Below are positions 16,660-24,532 of a stretch of 64,000 bases of DNA, piece after piece; the stretch's first letter is position 1; every line of letters starts with the position of its first letter. A program made the position numbers and the translations under genes. The notes beneath the pieces are model-generated. The model ran no database searches. It was given only the letters and a program-made list of their open reading frames with translations, and was not told where the DNA came from. The DNA comes from Pseudomonas sp. GM48 (GTDB lineage Bacteria; Pseudomonadota; Gammaproteobacteria; Pseudomonadales; Pseudomonadaceae). The stretch spans positions 1-64,000 of the forward strand of contig NZ_AKJM01000116.1 in assembly GCF_000282335.1 (NCBI RefSeq), written 5' to 3'.

Positions 16660-17976
16660 TCATCTATCCCCTTCCAAGACCTGAAGCCGACGATAGAGCG
16701 TCCTTTCGCTAATCCCCAATTCCTTGGCTAATTCTGCTCGCGACCCCTCGAACCCATTAAGCACATGGGCCATGTTTTTTAGGGACTGACTATTTCTATT
16801 GCTTCTCTTGTGTTGCGAGACCGGGCCAGTGACGTTCGTCGGCAGATCTTTTTCCCGAACAATTCCGTCGTCACTGAACAAACGCGCCCGCTCCAAAATA
16901 TTCTTTAGCTCCCTAATATTCCCCGGAAATGAATACAGCATGAGGCGCTTCAATGCTGCCTCGTCAATCTCAGCTCGACTGCCGGGTGCTATCCGTTGCA
17001 GATGGCTTTCTATCAGCAAGGGTAAATCGTCTATACGCTCCCTCAACGGTGGGAGAACAATGGGAAACGCACTAATTCTGTAGAAGAGATCTTCGCGAAA
17101 AGTACCTAGTTCTACCATATCCCTCAAAGGCTTATGAGTCGCAACCACCAGGCGAAAATCGGAATGAATAGTACGCAGACTACCCACAGGTCTAAAACTG
17201 CCCGACTCAATCAAACGCAACAGTTTGACTTGCATCGAGAGAGGTACATCTCCGATTTCGTCTAGAAAAAGCGTGCCGCCATGTGCAGCCTCCGCGAGCC
17301 CAATTTTCTTACTGAGCGCGCCAGTGAAGGCTCCTTTTTCATGGCCAAATAATTCACTTTCGAAAAGAGACTCTGAAAGGCCGGTACAGTCGACGACAAC
17401 CAGCGGTGCTTTTGAGCGCGGACTCCCCATATGGAGTGCCCTGGCGAACAGCTCCTTACCAGTACCCGACTCGCCTTGCAAAAGAACGGGAATTGGGGAA
17501 GGCGCTGCTCGCTGCAGCGCACTCAACGCTTCTTTAAAGGACGGCGACACACCCACTAGCCCCTGCTTTTGCGGCTGCGCAGAGGCGATGTCTACGGTAA
17601 TCAATCTTTCAACGTAAGCAACCACCTGGCCCTGGCGATCCAAAATGGGACGTAACTCAACATCAACGTGTTCCGGCCCCCGGGGAGTGTGGTGGATATG
17701 CAGCACCCTTTCCGCTGCATGGCTATCAAAGGCTTTACGCATTGGACAAAGCTCTCCCGCTTGATCGCAGGGAACCGCATAGCCATGCGAAACCTTGAAG
17801 CATTTTGAACCAACGTGTTGTTTTCCCTCCACGCCAAAATGCCTTTGATAGGCGTTATTGGAGGCAATAATGTTGTACTCAACATCCAGGACGATGGTGG
17901 GTCGATCGTCATGTTCAAGATACGAAACCAACGCTTGAACATCGACATGGCTAGTAGCGATTAGCTCTCCGTTCAT
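16660..17976 (-). CDS. fisR: FisR-type sigma-54-dependent activator of sulfide oxidation
   Basis: 438 residues from the ATG at 17976 (an ATG also at 17979). Residues 1 to about 120 form a PAS-like sensor with Cys59, Cys70 and Cys77. The 11- and 7-residue spacing is that reported for the sulfane-sulfur-sensing cysteines of FisR. The AAA+ domain follows: Walker A GESGTGKELFARA, the sigma-54 GAFTGA loop, Walker B GGTLFLDEIGD, and REDLFYRISAFPIVLPPLRER. The C-terminal Fis HTH is SRAELAKELGISERTLYRRL. It is divergent from the persulfide dioxygenase gene, whose -24/-12 promoter it should drive. Confidence 0.9.
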   Translation of the reverse strand: MNGELIATSHVDVQALVSYLEHDDRPTIVLDVEYNIIASNNAYQRHFGVEGKQHVGSKCFKVSHGYAVPCDQAGELCPMRKAFDSHAAERVLHIHHTPRGPEHVDVELRPILDRQGQVVAYVERLITVDIASAQPQKQGLVGVSPSFKEALSALQRAAPSPIPVLLQGESGTGKELFARALHMGSPRSKAPLVVVDCTGLSESLFESELFGHEKGAFTGALSKKIGLAEAAHGGTLFLDEIGDVPLSMQVKLLRLIESGSFRPVGSLRTIHSDFRLVVATHKPLRDMVELGTFREDLFYRISAFPIVLPPLRERIDDLPLLIESHLQRIAPGSRAEIDEAALKRLMLYSFPGNIRELKNILERARLFSDDGIVREKDLPTNVTGPVSQHKRSNRNSQSLKNMAHVLNGFEGSRAELAKELGISERTLYRRLQVLEGDR

Positions 17977-18007
17977 CATCTTCTCATCAGGATGCGTACA
18001 TTCTCTT

Positions 18008-18057
18008 CTGCCAAATACTGCCACACACTGCCAGATTACTGCCAAAAAAAATGGCAG
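18008..18057. promoter_or_regulatory. Phased CTGCCA sites, candidate FisR enhancer
   Basis: CTGCCA occurs at 18008, 18018, 18028 and 18039, that is every 10, 10 and 11 bases, on one face of the helix. TGGCAG at 18052-18057 forms an inverted repeat with the last copy (CTGCCA, seven A, TGGCAG). The cluster lies 70 to 120 bases upstream of the sigma-54 promoter and about 30 to 80 bases upstream of the fisR start, so it could serve both activation and autoregulation. Confidence 0.7.
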
Positions 18058-18126
18058 ACATGGATTGCTGATACTTGGAAATCGTGGAAACGGGCTGTTT
18101 AGAGCGGTCACAGAAAAAACAAATTC

Positions 18127-18141
18127 TGGCATAGATCTTGA
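18127..18141 (+). promoter_or_regulatory. Sigma-54 (-24/-12) promoter of the persulfide dioxygenase operon
   Basis: TGGCATAGATCTTGA matches TGGCAC-N5-TTGC in spacing. GG and the TTG are conserved; the last C is A. It is 36 bases upstream of the start codon, with AGGAG at about 18165. Confidence 0.7.
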
Positions 18142-18176
18142 GATTGCTGACAGAGCAGTCATTCAGGAGCTATCCA

Positions 18177-19061
18177 ATGCATTTCGGCGAAAAAATACTG
18201 GTTGAAGAATTCTTTGACGAGGCGACATCAACCTTTAGCTATCTTTTGCTTGATCGCTCAACACTGCGGTGCGCGTTGATCGACAGCGTGCTTGATTACG
18301 ATCCAAAATCGGGCCGTACAAAAACTGAATCAGCTGACAAAATCGTAGCGCGTGTGACGGAGTTAGGTGCATCCGTTGAGTGGATCCTTGAGACACATTT
18401 ACATGCCGATCATCTGACCGCTGCTCAATATTTGAAACAACGGTTAGGCGGCAAGATAGGCATCGGAAACAGAATAAAAGACGTTCAAGAAGTCTTTAGT
18501 CACTTGTTCCATACGGAAGATGAGCTTAGAGGCGGTTCCGATCAGTTTGATATTTTGTTTGATGATAACGATACGTTTCATATTGGCAGCTTAACCGCGA
18601 AAGCATTGCATACGCCTGGGCACACACCAGCCTGTATGACCTATCTTATCCAGGATGAACAAGCAGGGCTCGCATTCGTGGGCGATACATTGTTCATGCC
18701 CGATTACGGCACAGCAAGATGCGACTTCCCTGGAGGGGACGCCAGAACACTCTTTCGGTCAATACATAAGATTTTGGCGCTTCCTGAATCAACCCACATT
18801 TTCATGTGCCACGATTATCGTCCGAATGGCCGACCGCTTGCGTTTATCACCAGTGTAAAAGCACAAAAGCATGAAAATATCCATGTTCGCGAAGGTACAA
18901 GCGAAGATGCATTTGTGAATATGCGAGAAACACGTGATGCAACTCTCGACATGCCAATGCTGATACTGCCATCCGTCCAAATCAATATGCGTGGCGGCAA
19001 CATGCCAGAGCCAGAGACGAATGGAATCCGCTATCTGAAAATACCGCTCAACACGCTTTAA
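18177..19061 (+). CDS. pdo: Persulfide dioxygenase (MBL fold, ETHE1/Blh-like)
   Basis: 294 residues. The ATG at 18177 has AGGAG eight bases upstream. The metallo-beta-lactamase metal motif is THLHADHL (His74, His76, Asp78, His79), with further ligands in HTPGHTP and VGDTLFMPDYG, and the dioxygenase-type GTARCDFPGGDARTL and MCHDYRP. Only one iron is held in this branch. It oxidises glutathione persulfide to sulfite and glutathione. It is the first gene of the FisR-controlled operon, followed 36 bases later by the SQR fusion. Confidence 0.9.
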   Translation: MHFGEKILVEEFFDEATSTFSYLLLDRSTLRCALIDSVLDYDPKSGRTKTESADKIVARVTELGASVEWILETHLHADHLTAAQYLKQRLGGKIGIGNRIKDVQEVFSHLFHTEDELRGGSDQFDILFDDNDTFHIGSLTAKALHTPGHTPACMTYLIQDEQAGLAFVGDTLFMPDYGTARCDFPGGDARTLFRSIHKILALPESTHIFMCHDYRPNGRPLAFITSVKAQKHENIHVREGTSEDAFVNMRETRDATLDMPMLILPSVQINMRGGNMPEPETNGIRYLKIPLNTL

Positions 19062-19097
19062 CGCTTTAACCTTGCGTAGTTATCAACGGATAATAAT

Positions 19098-20780
19098 ATG
19101 AATATTTATAAATTAAGTTCGGATTTTTCTATTTCGCCGCAACTCACTGTTGTCGATGTGAAGCAACTGGCTGAGCTCGGGATTCGTACTCTCATTTGCA
19201 ACAGGCCGGATGGCGAGGCACCCGACCAGCCAACACATGTAACGATCCGCCAAGCAGCCGAAGCAGAAGGCATCACGTTTCACTACCTGCCCACCCAAGC
19301 GTCGGCCATCGCTGATGACACGGTGGAGTCCTTCGTCGCAATTTTGCAAGACGCGCCAAAGCCAGTGGTTGCTTACTGTAGAACAGGCACTCGCTCAGCA
19401 ATGCTCTGGGCTCTTTCTGAGTCAGGTAAGCAGAGTCTGTCCGCCATTCTAGAAAAAACCAAAAGCGCAAAGGTTGATATCAGTTCTCTTGTACGCAGAA
19501 TCAACAATGGTGGTCGCACCGTTAATGCAATGGCTACGACTCATCACCAGATCGTCATAGTCGGTGCTGGTTCGGCAGGCATCGCCACCGCATCCAGCCT
19601 AAAGGCACGAGAGCCTAATCTGGATATCGCATTAATCGACCCTGCCGACGCGCACTACTATCAACCTGGGTGGACTATGGTCGGCGGAGGTATCTTCGAG
19701 GCTGAATCTACCGTAAGGACGATGGCATCTGTCATACCTAGAGGTGTGACGTGGATCAAAGCAGCGGTAACTGCTTTCGACCCACAGGCCAATGCTGTCG
19801 TCCTCGATGGCGGCAGGGTTATTCAGTACGACCAGCTTGTCGTCTGCCCTGGATTGAAGCTTGACTGGTCGGCCATCAAAGGACTGACTGAAACGTTAGG
19901 CTCCAACGGCGTAACCTCGAATTATCGCTACGATCTCGCGCCTTATACCTGGAAACTTGTCCAGGAACTCAACACAGGAAAAGCGCTTTTTACTCAACCC
20001 CCCATACCAATAAAATGCGCGGGTGCGCCTCAGAAAGCACTCTATCTGTCATGCGATTACTGGCTGAAAAACAATCGCCAAGCGCAGATAGAAACACAAT
20101 TTTTCAATGCCGGCGGCGTGCTATTCGGCGTCGCCGACTACGTCCCTGCCCTCATGTCGTACATGAAAAAATATGCGGTCGACTTGAAGTTCAGCCACAA
20201 GCTCGTTGCCGTGGATGGCCCCAACAAACAAGCGACATTCGAACGCACCGATAAAGATGGAAACACCGAAACCCTGCAGGAGTCATTTGACATCCTCCAC
20301 GTCGTGCCTCCGCAGGTTGCTCCTGACTTTATTCGCTCAAGCCCACTAGTGGATGATGCGGGATGGGTCGATGTAGATCCCACAACACTGGCTCACCGAA
20401 AATTTTCCAACGTTTGGGCGTTAGGAGATGTGGTGAATACCACCAATGCGAAAACCATGGCGGCTGCACGAAAACAAGCGCCGGTTGTAGCGAACAATGT
20501 CCTGGTTAACCTTGGGATGAAGCAGCGTCCAGCTGCGTATAACGGCTATGGCTCCTGCCCTCTGACGGTTGAGCGTGGAAAAGTTGTCTTGGCAGAGTTC
20601 CTCTACGGCGGAAAGCTAGCACCAACGTTCGCCACCTGGTTCCTGGATGGGCGCAAACCTTCTCGTTTGAGTTGGTTTCTAAAAGAGAGAATTCTTCCTC
20701 CGTTTTACTGGCATTGCATGTTGAAAGGACGTGAATGGTTCGCTGATGCAGAAGTAAGTGAGGCAGAGCGCCAAAAATGA
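19098..20780 (+). CDS. DUF442 (PTP/rhodanese-like) - sulfide:quinone oxidoreductase fusion
   Basis: 560 residues. Residues 1 to about 110 are a DUF442/Blh-type domain with a P-loop VAYCRTGTRS (Cys94), seen in relatives with sulfur-transfer or phosphatase activity. A linker leads to an FAD Rossmann motif IVIVGAGSAG near 157. The rest matches type II SQR: YYQPGWTMVGGG, the redox Cys of PIKCAGAPQKALYLS (Cys307), the C-terminal NVWALGDVVNTTNAKT, and YGSCPLT. SQR passes electrons from sulfide to quinone and makes a persulfide, which the fused domain could hand on to glutathione. That last step is inference. Confidence 0.88.
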   Translation: MNIYKLSSDFSISPQLTVVDVKQLAELGIRTLICNRPDGEAPDQPTHVTIRQAAEAEGITFHYLPTQASAIADDTVESFVAILQDAPKPVVAYCRTGTRSAMLWALSESGKQSLSAILEKTKSAKVDISSLVRRINNGGRTVNAMATTHHQIVIVGAGSAGIATASSLKAREPNLDIALIDPADAHYYQPGWTMVGGGIFEAESTVRTMASVIPRGVTWIKAAVTAFDPQANAVVLDGGRVIQYDQLVVCPGLKLDWSAIKGLTETLGSNGVTSNYRYDLAPYTWKLVQELNTGKALFTQPPIPIKCAGAPQKALYLSCDYWLKNNRQAQIETQFFNAGGVLFGVADYVPALMSYMKKYAVDLKFSHKLVAVDGPNKQATFERTDKDGNTETLQESFDILHVVPPQVAPDFIRSSPLVDDAGWVDVDPTTLAHRKFSNVWALGDVVNTTNAKTMAAARKQAPVVANNVLVNLGMKQRPAAYNGYGSCPLTVERGKVVLAEFLYGGKLAPTFATWFLDGRKPSRLSWFLKERILPPFYWHCMLKGREWFADAEVSEAERQK

Positions 20781-21601
20781 ATGAGTACAGCATGCTGGCC
20801 ATTGTTTTAGGCGCGGTTATTGGAGGTGTTTTGGCCATGACCGGTGCAGGCGGGGGAATCCTCGCCGTTCCTGTATTGGTTTTCGGCCTAGGCCTATCAA
20901 TGACCCAGGCGGCCCCGGTCGGGTTATTAGCAGTTGCTCTAGCTGCCAGCGTTGGTGCAGTGCTGGGATTGAAGCAGGGAGTGGTTCGATATAAAGCAGC
21001 CGCTTTCATTTCGTCGATCGGAATCGTTGCTGCGCCATTAGGCTTACACCTTGCGCAACGCATTCCCAACAAGCCGCTCGCGCTGGTGTTTTCGGTGGTA
21101 TTGGTCTACGCAAGCGTGCGCATGCTGCGCAATGCAAGTCGGGAAATTCGTAATGGTGGTGCAGCTCCGCGACGCGAGGTATTGCCGTGCGTGCTGAACC
21201 CGGCAAAGGGGCGATTGCGTTGGACGTTGCCCTGCGCACGGGTATTGGCGTTAACCGGTTTTACATCGGGATTGCTATCAGGCTTGCTGGGGGTCGGGGG
21301 AGGATTCGTAATTATTCCAGCCCTGACGAGATACACCAATCTGGAAATGAAAAGTATCGTCGCAACGTCTCTTGCAGTGATCGCCTTGGTTTCAATCGGT
21401 GGAGTGTCTGCCGCCGCGATTAGCGGCGTAATGTATTGGCAAGCAGCAGTACCGTTTGCCGCCGGTGCAGTTTTAGGGTTATTCGCGGGAAGGCAGCTAG
21501 CTCACAAGCTGGCCGTTCCTCGTTTACAACAAGCGTTCTCCATAGTAGGAATCGTAGCTGCCATCATGCTGGGAGCCAGTGTATTTGGTTTCAGTCCGTA
21601 A
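20777..21601 (+). CDS. TauE/SafE-family sulfite/sulfonate exporter
   Basis: 274 residues and about eight membrane spans. The ATG overlaps the SQR stop (ATGA), so translation is coupled. Duplicated family motifs are seen: AMTGAGGGILAVPVLVFGLGL near the start and SGLLSGLLGVGGGFVIIPAL in the second half. The likely job is to expel sulfite made by the persulfide dioxygenase, the last step of the operon. Confidence 0.88.
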   Translation: MNEYSMLAIVLGAVIGGVLAMTGAGGGILAVPVLVFGLGLSMTQAAPVGLLAVALAASVGAVLGLKQGVVRYKAAAFISSIGIVAAPLGLHLAQRIPNKPLALVFSVVLVYASVRMLRNASREIRNGGAAPRREVLPCVLNPAKGRLRWTLPCARVLALTGFTSGLLSGLLGVGGGFVIIPALTRYTNLEMKSIVATSLAVIALVSIGGVSAAAISGVMYWQAAVPFAAGAVLGLFAGRQLAHKLAVPRLQQAFSIVGIVAAIMLGASVFGFSP

Positions 21602-21625
21602 AGCGTCTTCAACACGTTAAGACAG

Positions 21626-22091
21626 CTTAAGGCGGACTGCGTGTTCTACGCCACCGGTCGGCGTCCGATGCTCGACAATATTGGTCTGGGAACAGAGCGT
21701 CTAACTCGACAACAACGGTTTCGTCGAGGTCGACGAACAGTATCGGAAGGAGCCATCCATCCTCGCTTTGGGCGATGTGACTGGTCGTGTTCAATTGACG
21801 CCAGTCGCTCTGACTGAAGGTATGGCGGTTGCGCGACGCTTGTTCAGGCCTGAGTAATATCGCCCCGTCGACTACAAGATGTCCCGACCGGTGTATTTAG
21901 CTTGCCTAATATCGGCACGGTCGGCTTTACCGAGGAAGAGGCTCGGGATGCCGACCATGACGTGGTGATCTTCGAAAGCCGTATCCGCCCCATGAACCTG
22001 GCCCTGACTGTGTTCCAGGAGCGCATACTGATTAAATTGGTGGTGGACGCTAAAACCGAAAAGGTGGTGGGCTACCAAATGGTAGGCCGGT
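21626..22091 (+). pseudogene. gor: Decayed 3' part of a glutathione reductase gene
   Basis: Across three frames the translation follows glutathione-disulfide reductase: DCVFYATGRRPMLDNIGL, then NGFVEVDEQYRKEPSILALG, GDVTGRVQLTPVALTEGMA, then TAA at 21855-21857 where relatives have Gln, then FSLPNIGTVGFTEEEA and ESRIRPMNLALTVFQER. There are at least two frameshifts and one nonsense codon. The FAD/NAD N-terminal half and the last 50 or so residues (the HPTAAEE active site) are missing. It ends against the convergent BVMO gene. A functional gor is expected elsewhere in the genome. Confidence 0.8.
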
Positions 22092-22093
22092 TT

Positions 22094-24532
22094 TCACGAC
22101 CCCGTTGGCTCCACGCTTGATTGTTTCTCACGGGCAAACTCACCCAACGTGTTCAGTGCTTTGGCCGCTGAACGCAAGTAAAAGGCCTGAAGTTGAAAGA
22201 CGTGCCACCGTGCCGCGTATACCTCCAGCCGACAATTCACCCCACTGTTAAGTGCTTGTTCGGCTAAACGTATGGAATCGGATAACAGCAGTTCATGGTC
22301 GCCAACCTGAACCAGCATCGGAGGCAGTCCTTGCAGATCCATTCGCAATGGACTGCTCGTCGCCTCATCGGAGGTATACCAACCTAGCCCCTGCTCAAGC
22401 CAATCGCGACGAATCATGGGGTCTTCCTTAAGTCGCGACGTCATTGAGGCGCCAGTCAAGTGCTCGTCGGTTACCGGTGACATCAATAGCAGTCCTGCGG
22501 CAAACCGCTCGTAACGATCCCGAAGCTTGAGGGCCAAGGCCAACACCAACGCAGCGCCCGCCGAATCGCCTGCCAGAAAAATCCGGTTGGTGGCATAACC
22601 TTGAGAGCGCAAGGCTTCATAGCATGCCAGCGCATCTTGCAGTGCTGCTGGGCAGGGATGCTCTGGAGCCAATCGGTAATTCGCAGCCCATACCGACATC
22701 CTGGATGCCTTGGCCAAGCGACTCGTGATGCTCCAGTGCGTATCCGGGGAGCCAAGGCAAAAAGCTCCACCGTGCAGGTACAAAATGACACTGCCGCTTT
22801 CACCTTGCTTAGGAGCAACCACCTGTACGGGAACGCCATTGACCCGTTGGGAATAGCGGATCACACCCGTGGTACCGGGCATTAGTCGGGAAAGCCCCCT
22901 GACCACCCTTCTTTGCGCGACAACACCCAATCCCGGCCCGATCAATGACCGAAATGTGCTGCGCAAGAAGCCTCGCAAAAAACGTGTTTTCAACACTTCA
23001 AGCCAATCTCGTGATTCCGCTATCAGGGCGCCATGTTCGAACTGACGGCTAAAGCGGTACGCGTGCAAAGCAGAGAATCGCGTCAGCCAGCGATAGCTTA
23101 AGGTGAAGCCTGGCCAATTAGTGCTGTTGTTGCCGTCGTCATCGACGTACCAGCTCTTGCAGCCGTTCCACACCGTGTTGGCCAGGCGGTTCTGGGTCTG
23201 TTGGTAGAAACGGTCATACGCTCTCTGATCGACCTCAATTGTGTTCGTCTTTGTTGCTTTCAAAGTGCGCAAGCATCGCATGATGTGTGCAATCTGGCTT
23301 TCAAGCATATACACGATCGAGTTGTGGCCAAGGTTGGTATTTGGGCCGTACAGCATGAAAAAATTGGGAAAGTTCGGAACCGCTAGTCCAAGATAAGCAC
23401 GGGTACCGTCGCGCCAAGCCTGGTTAAGGTTTACTCCACTACGCCCGACAATGCGCATCGGAGACAAAAATTCAGTGGCCGCGAATCCGGTGCCGTAGAC
23501 GATCACATCGACCTCATGCCGTCTGCCGTCCGCCGTTTCAATTCCGTTCTCCGTAACCCGGACAATACCGTCCGTGACCAACTCCACGTTGGGCCGACTC
23601 ATGGTCTTAAGGTATTCGCTAGACAGCAAAATGCGTTTGCAGCCGAACGGATAATCAGGAGTAAGTTTCTGCCGCAGCGCGGGATCAGTCACCTGCTCGG
23701 TCAGCAGTTTGCGAAATGGAATACCGACCGCCCACTTCATCAAAGACTTGAAACGTGTAAACGCCAGAGCTCGTGATTCATACCGTAGATATATTGATGC
23801 ACGGTAAGCGCTCATCAACCAGGGAACATTGCGTAGCAGGGCTTTTTCTCGTTCGGAGTACGCGCGGTCGGGACGTGGCATCACGTGCGCGGGAGAGCGC
23901 TGAAAAACCTTCAAGTGCTCCACTTGGCCGGCAATGGCCGGCACAAACTGAATTGCAGAGGCCCCGGTACCGACTACCGCTACTCGCTTACCAGCCAGCG
24001 AGTAGCCGTGATCCCAATTGGCCGAGTGAAAGATGTGCCCTTTGAAATTATCCATGCCCGCCAATTTGGGAAAGGCCGGGCGGCTCAGCTGCCCAGTGCC
24101 GCTGATCAGCAACGAAGCAGTCAGTACAGTTCCGTCTTTCTGTATGACCTGCCACATAGAAGTCGCTTCATCGAATTCAGCAGAGACGACTTCGGCGCCA
24201 AAACGGATGTATTTACTCAACCCATATTTGTCGGCGCAGCGTTGCAGGTAGTTATGAATTTCTCCCTGCGGAGCGAACACCCGGCTCCAGCCCGGATTTG
24301 GCTCAAACGAAAACGAATATAAATGTGAGGGTACGTCACACGCTGCACCGGGATAAGTGTTGTCCCGCCAGACACCACCTACATCATGTTTTTTTTCCAG
24401 GATGACGAAGTTCTCGACGCCGGCCTTTTGCAACGCAATCGCCATGCCGATGCCAGCGAAGCCGGTTCCGATGATGATGGCGGTCAGGGGCATTACGGAC
24501 TCAAGGTCGACATCAAAATCATGCAACGACAT
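22094..24532 (-). CDS. Baeyer-Villiger monooxygenase fused to an HSL-type esterase
   Basis: 812 residues. Residues 1 to about 490 are a class B flavoprotein monooxygenase: IIIGTGFAGIGMAIAL, the BVMO fingerprint FKGHIFHSANWDH, and the NADPH-site VAVVGTGASAIQFVP. From about residue 560 there is an alpha/beta hydrolase of the hormone-sensitive-lipase family: oxyanion HGGAFCLG, nucleophile GDSAGAALV, acid region LVQVGDHELLLSD and a His in RWHVFQ. One chain could turn a ketone into an ester and hydrolyse it. The ATG at 24532 has GAGG upstream and overlaps the GMC gene by 14 bases; an ATG at 24493 is the alternative. Confidence 0.88.
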   Translation of the reverse strand: MSLHDFDVDLESVMPLTAIIIGTGFAGIGMAIALQKAGVENFVILEKKHDVGGVWRDNTYPGAACDVPSHLYSFSFEPNPGWSRVFAPQGEIHNYLQRCADKYGLSKYIRFGAEVVSAEFDEATSMWQVIQKDGTVLTASLLISGTGQLSRPAFPKLAGMDNFKGHIFHSANWDHGYSLAGKRVAVVGTGASAIQFVPAIAGQVEHLKVFQRSPAHVMPRPDRAYSEREKALLRNVPWLMSAYRASIYLRYESRALAFTRFKSLMKWAVGIPFRKLLTEQVTDPALRQKLTPDYPFGCKRILLSSEYLKTMSRPNVELVTDGIVRVTENGIETADGRRHEVDVIVYGTGFAATEFLSPMRIVGRSGVNLNQAWRDGTRAYLGLAVPNFPNFFMLYGPNTNLGHNSIVYMLESQIAHIMRCLRTLKATKTNTIEVDQRAYDRFYQQTQNRLANTVWNGCKSWYVDDDGNNSTNWPGFTLSYRWLTRFSALHAYRFSRQFEHGALIAESRDWLEVLKTRFLRGFLRSTFRSLIGPGLGVVAQRRVVRGLSRLMPGTTGVIRYSQRVNGVPVQVVAPKQGESGSVILYLHGGAFCLGSPDTHWSITSRLAKASRMSVWAANYRLAPEHPCPAALQDALACYEALRSQGYATNRIFLAGDSAGAALVLALALKLRDRYERFAAGLLLMSPVTDEHLTGASMTSRLKEDPMIRRDWLEQGLGWYTSDEATSSPLRMDLQGLPPMLVQVGDHELLLSDSIRLAEQALNSGVNCRLEVYAARWHVFQLQAFYLRSAAKALNTLGEFAREKQSSVEPTGS

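Noticed and set aside
18052..18068. A second sigma-54-like site TGGCAGACATGGATTGC
   Set aside because: GG and GC are 14 bases apart; the required spacing is 12.
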